Shown here one piece after another: positions 12,530 to 13,080 of a stretch of 13,080 nt of DNA. Source of the DNA: Bacillota bacterium (GTDB lineage: Bacteria; Bacillota; Clostridia; Christensenellales; Aristaeellaceae); assembly GCA_019137115.1 (NCBI GenBank), contig JAGVSV010000124.1, positions 1 through 13,080 on the forward strand, written 5' to 3'. The position numbers and the translations under genes are program-made. Numbering within the stretch: position 1 is the first letter of the stretch; each line of letters opens with the position of its first letter. The notes under the pieces are model-generated. The model was not told the DNA's origin. It saw only the letters and a list, made by a program, of their open reading frames with translations, and did not search any database.

Positions 12530-13080
12530 CTTTGGAGTGGATTTAATCAGCGGTTCCTAAAGTTTACCGATGTGATGGAAATGCAGGGTGCATTGAAAGG
12601 TTATCTTGAAAACGGTGAATACAGGGTTGGCGATTACCGCGGTGTTGGTTATGCGGGACTGATGCTCCTAGGCAATATTGATGCTGATTTGATGGATGAA
12701 ACACAGGATATGTTTATGGATTTGCCTGAGATCTTCCATGAGTCTGCGCTCCTTGACCGCTTCCATGGATTTATCAAGGGATGGAATATCCCAAAGATGA
12801 AAGAGAGCCTGAAGGCGAATGGCTGGGCGCTAAATACAGAATACTTTGGGGAAATCATTCACATGTTGCGTGAAGAGCTTGCATACAGAGCCGTTGTAGA
12901 CCAACTTTTGCAGTTGCCGCAAAACTCTGCGACAAGAGACACAGAAGCGATCAAACGAATCTGCACAGGATTTTTGAAGCTTTTGTTCCCAGACGCTACA
13001 GATGTCAACAAAGTAGACATAAATCAATTTGAAATCTATTGCTTGGAACCTGCTAAAGAAATGCGGCGAATTATCAAAAC
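12530..13080 (+). pseudogene. brxL: BrxL/Lon-related BREX protein, 5'-truncated fragment
   Basis: The frame runs from after TGA 12527-12529 to the right edge, 183 codons, still open. It contains FTDVMEMQGALKGYLE, a strand ending LLGNI (sensor-1-like GN), LPEIFHESALLDRFHGFIKGW (the DR.HG.I.GW signature of this family) and LNTEYFGEIIHMLRE. These match the post-Walker part of the BrxL and Lon-related AAA+ proteins of BREX phage-defence islands. The Walker A/B region, normally a few hundred residues further upstream, is missing, and the preceding DNA carries in-frame stops, so the gene looks 5'-deleted; an ATG at 12575 is the first possible internal start. Base composition is clearly more AT-rich than its neighbours, suggesting separate origin. 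The downstream end is off the window. Confidence 0.75.

Noticed and set aside
1..13080. CRISPR array, tRNA or rRNA genes
   Set aside because: No regularly spaced repeats, cloverleaf-like segments with CCA ends, or rRNA signatures were seen on either strand.

Overview
The window looks like GC-rich chromosomal DNA of an anaerobic, low-G+C-lineage (Firmicutes, Clostridia-type) bacterium. The evidence is an [FeFe]-hydrogenase maturation operon with the small TM1266-type regulator, strong purine-rich Shine-Dalgarno sites, near-consensus sigma-A promoters and a membrane Ser/Thr kinase with a DUF5050-like propeller. A high-GC clostridial group such as Christensenellales or Oscillospirales is possible, but this is inference.

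Left part, minus strand (about 249-4410). A promoter at 4382-4410 (TTGACA, 17 bp, TATGAT) drives a leader of about 190 nt containing an intrinsic terminator, then a TM1266-type ACT-like regulator, hydG, hydE and hydF. The last three overlap by 8-10 nt. HydG makes the Fe(CO)2CN synthon, HydE processes it and HydF is the scaffold GTPase, so the operon builds the H-cluster. At 1-328 lies the right end of an IS256-family element, with the transposase C-terminus on the plus strand. It is inserted in the 3' part of hydF. HydF keeps its GTPase domain and first cluster cysteine, but the HCxxC ligands are replaced by IS-encoded residues.

Middle, divergent control region (4187-4555). It holds the hyd leader/attenuator, two direct repeats spaced 33 bp around the hyd promoter, a terminator-like hairpin with six T's on the plus strand, and a near-perfect plus-strand promoter (TTGTCA, 17 bp, TATAAT) at 4484-4512.

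Right part, plus strand (4555-12411). Six co-oriented genes form a probable envelope-signalling locus that I cannot match to a described system: a soluble protein with two tandem XRE-like helix-turn-helix units; a 161-aa secreted protein; a 750-aa secreted multidomain protein with Pro/Glu linkers; a 480-aa secreted helical protein; a transmembrane Hanks-type kinase with an extracellular run of eight G-x-x-x units and a propeller; and a 145-aa lipoprotein. Four of the six have an export signal and one is a membrane kinase.

Right edge (about 12530-13080). GC content drops visibly and the DNA encodes the C-terminal part of a BrxL/Lon-related BREX protein. It lacks its N-terminal half and has in-frame stops upstream, so it is probably a remnant of a transferred phage-defence locus. 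It runs off the window.
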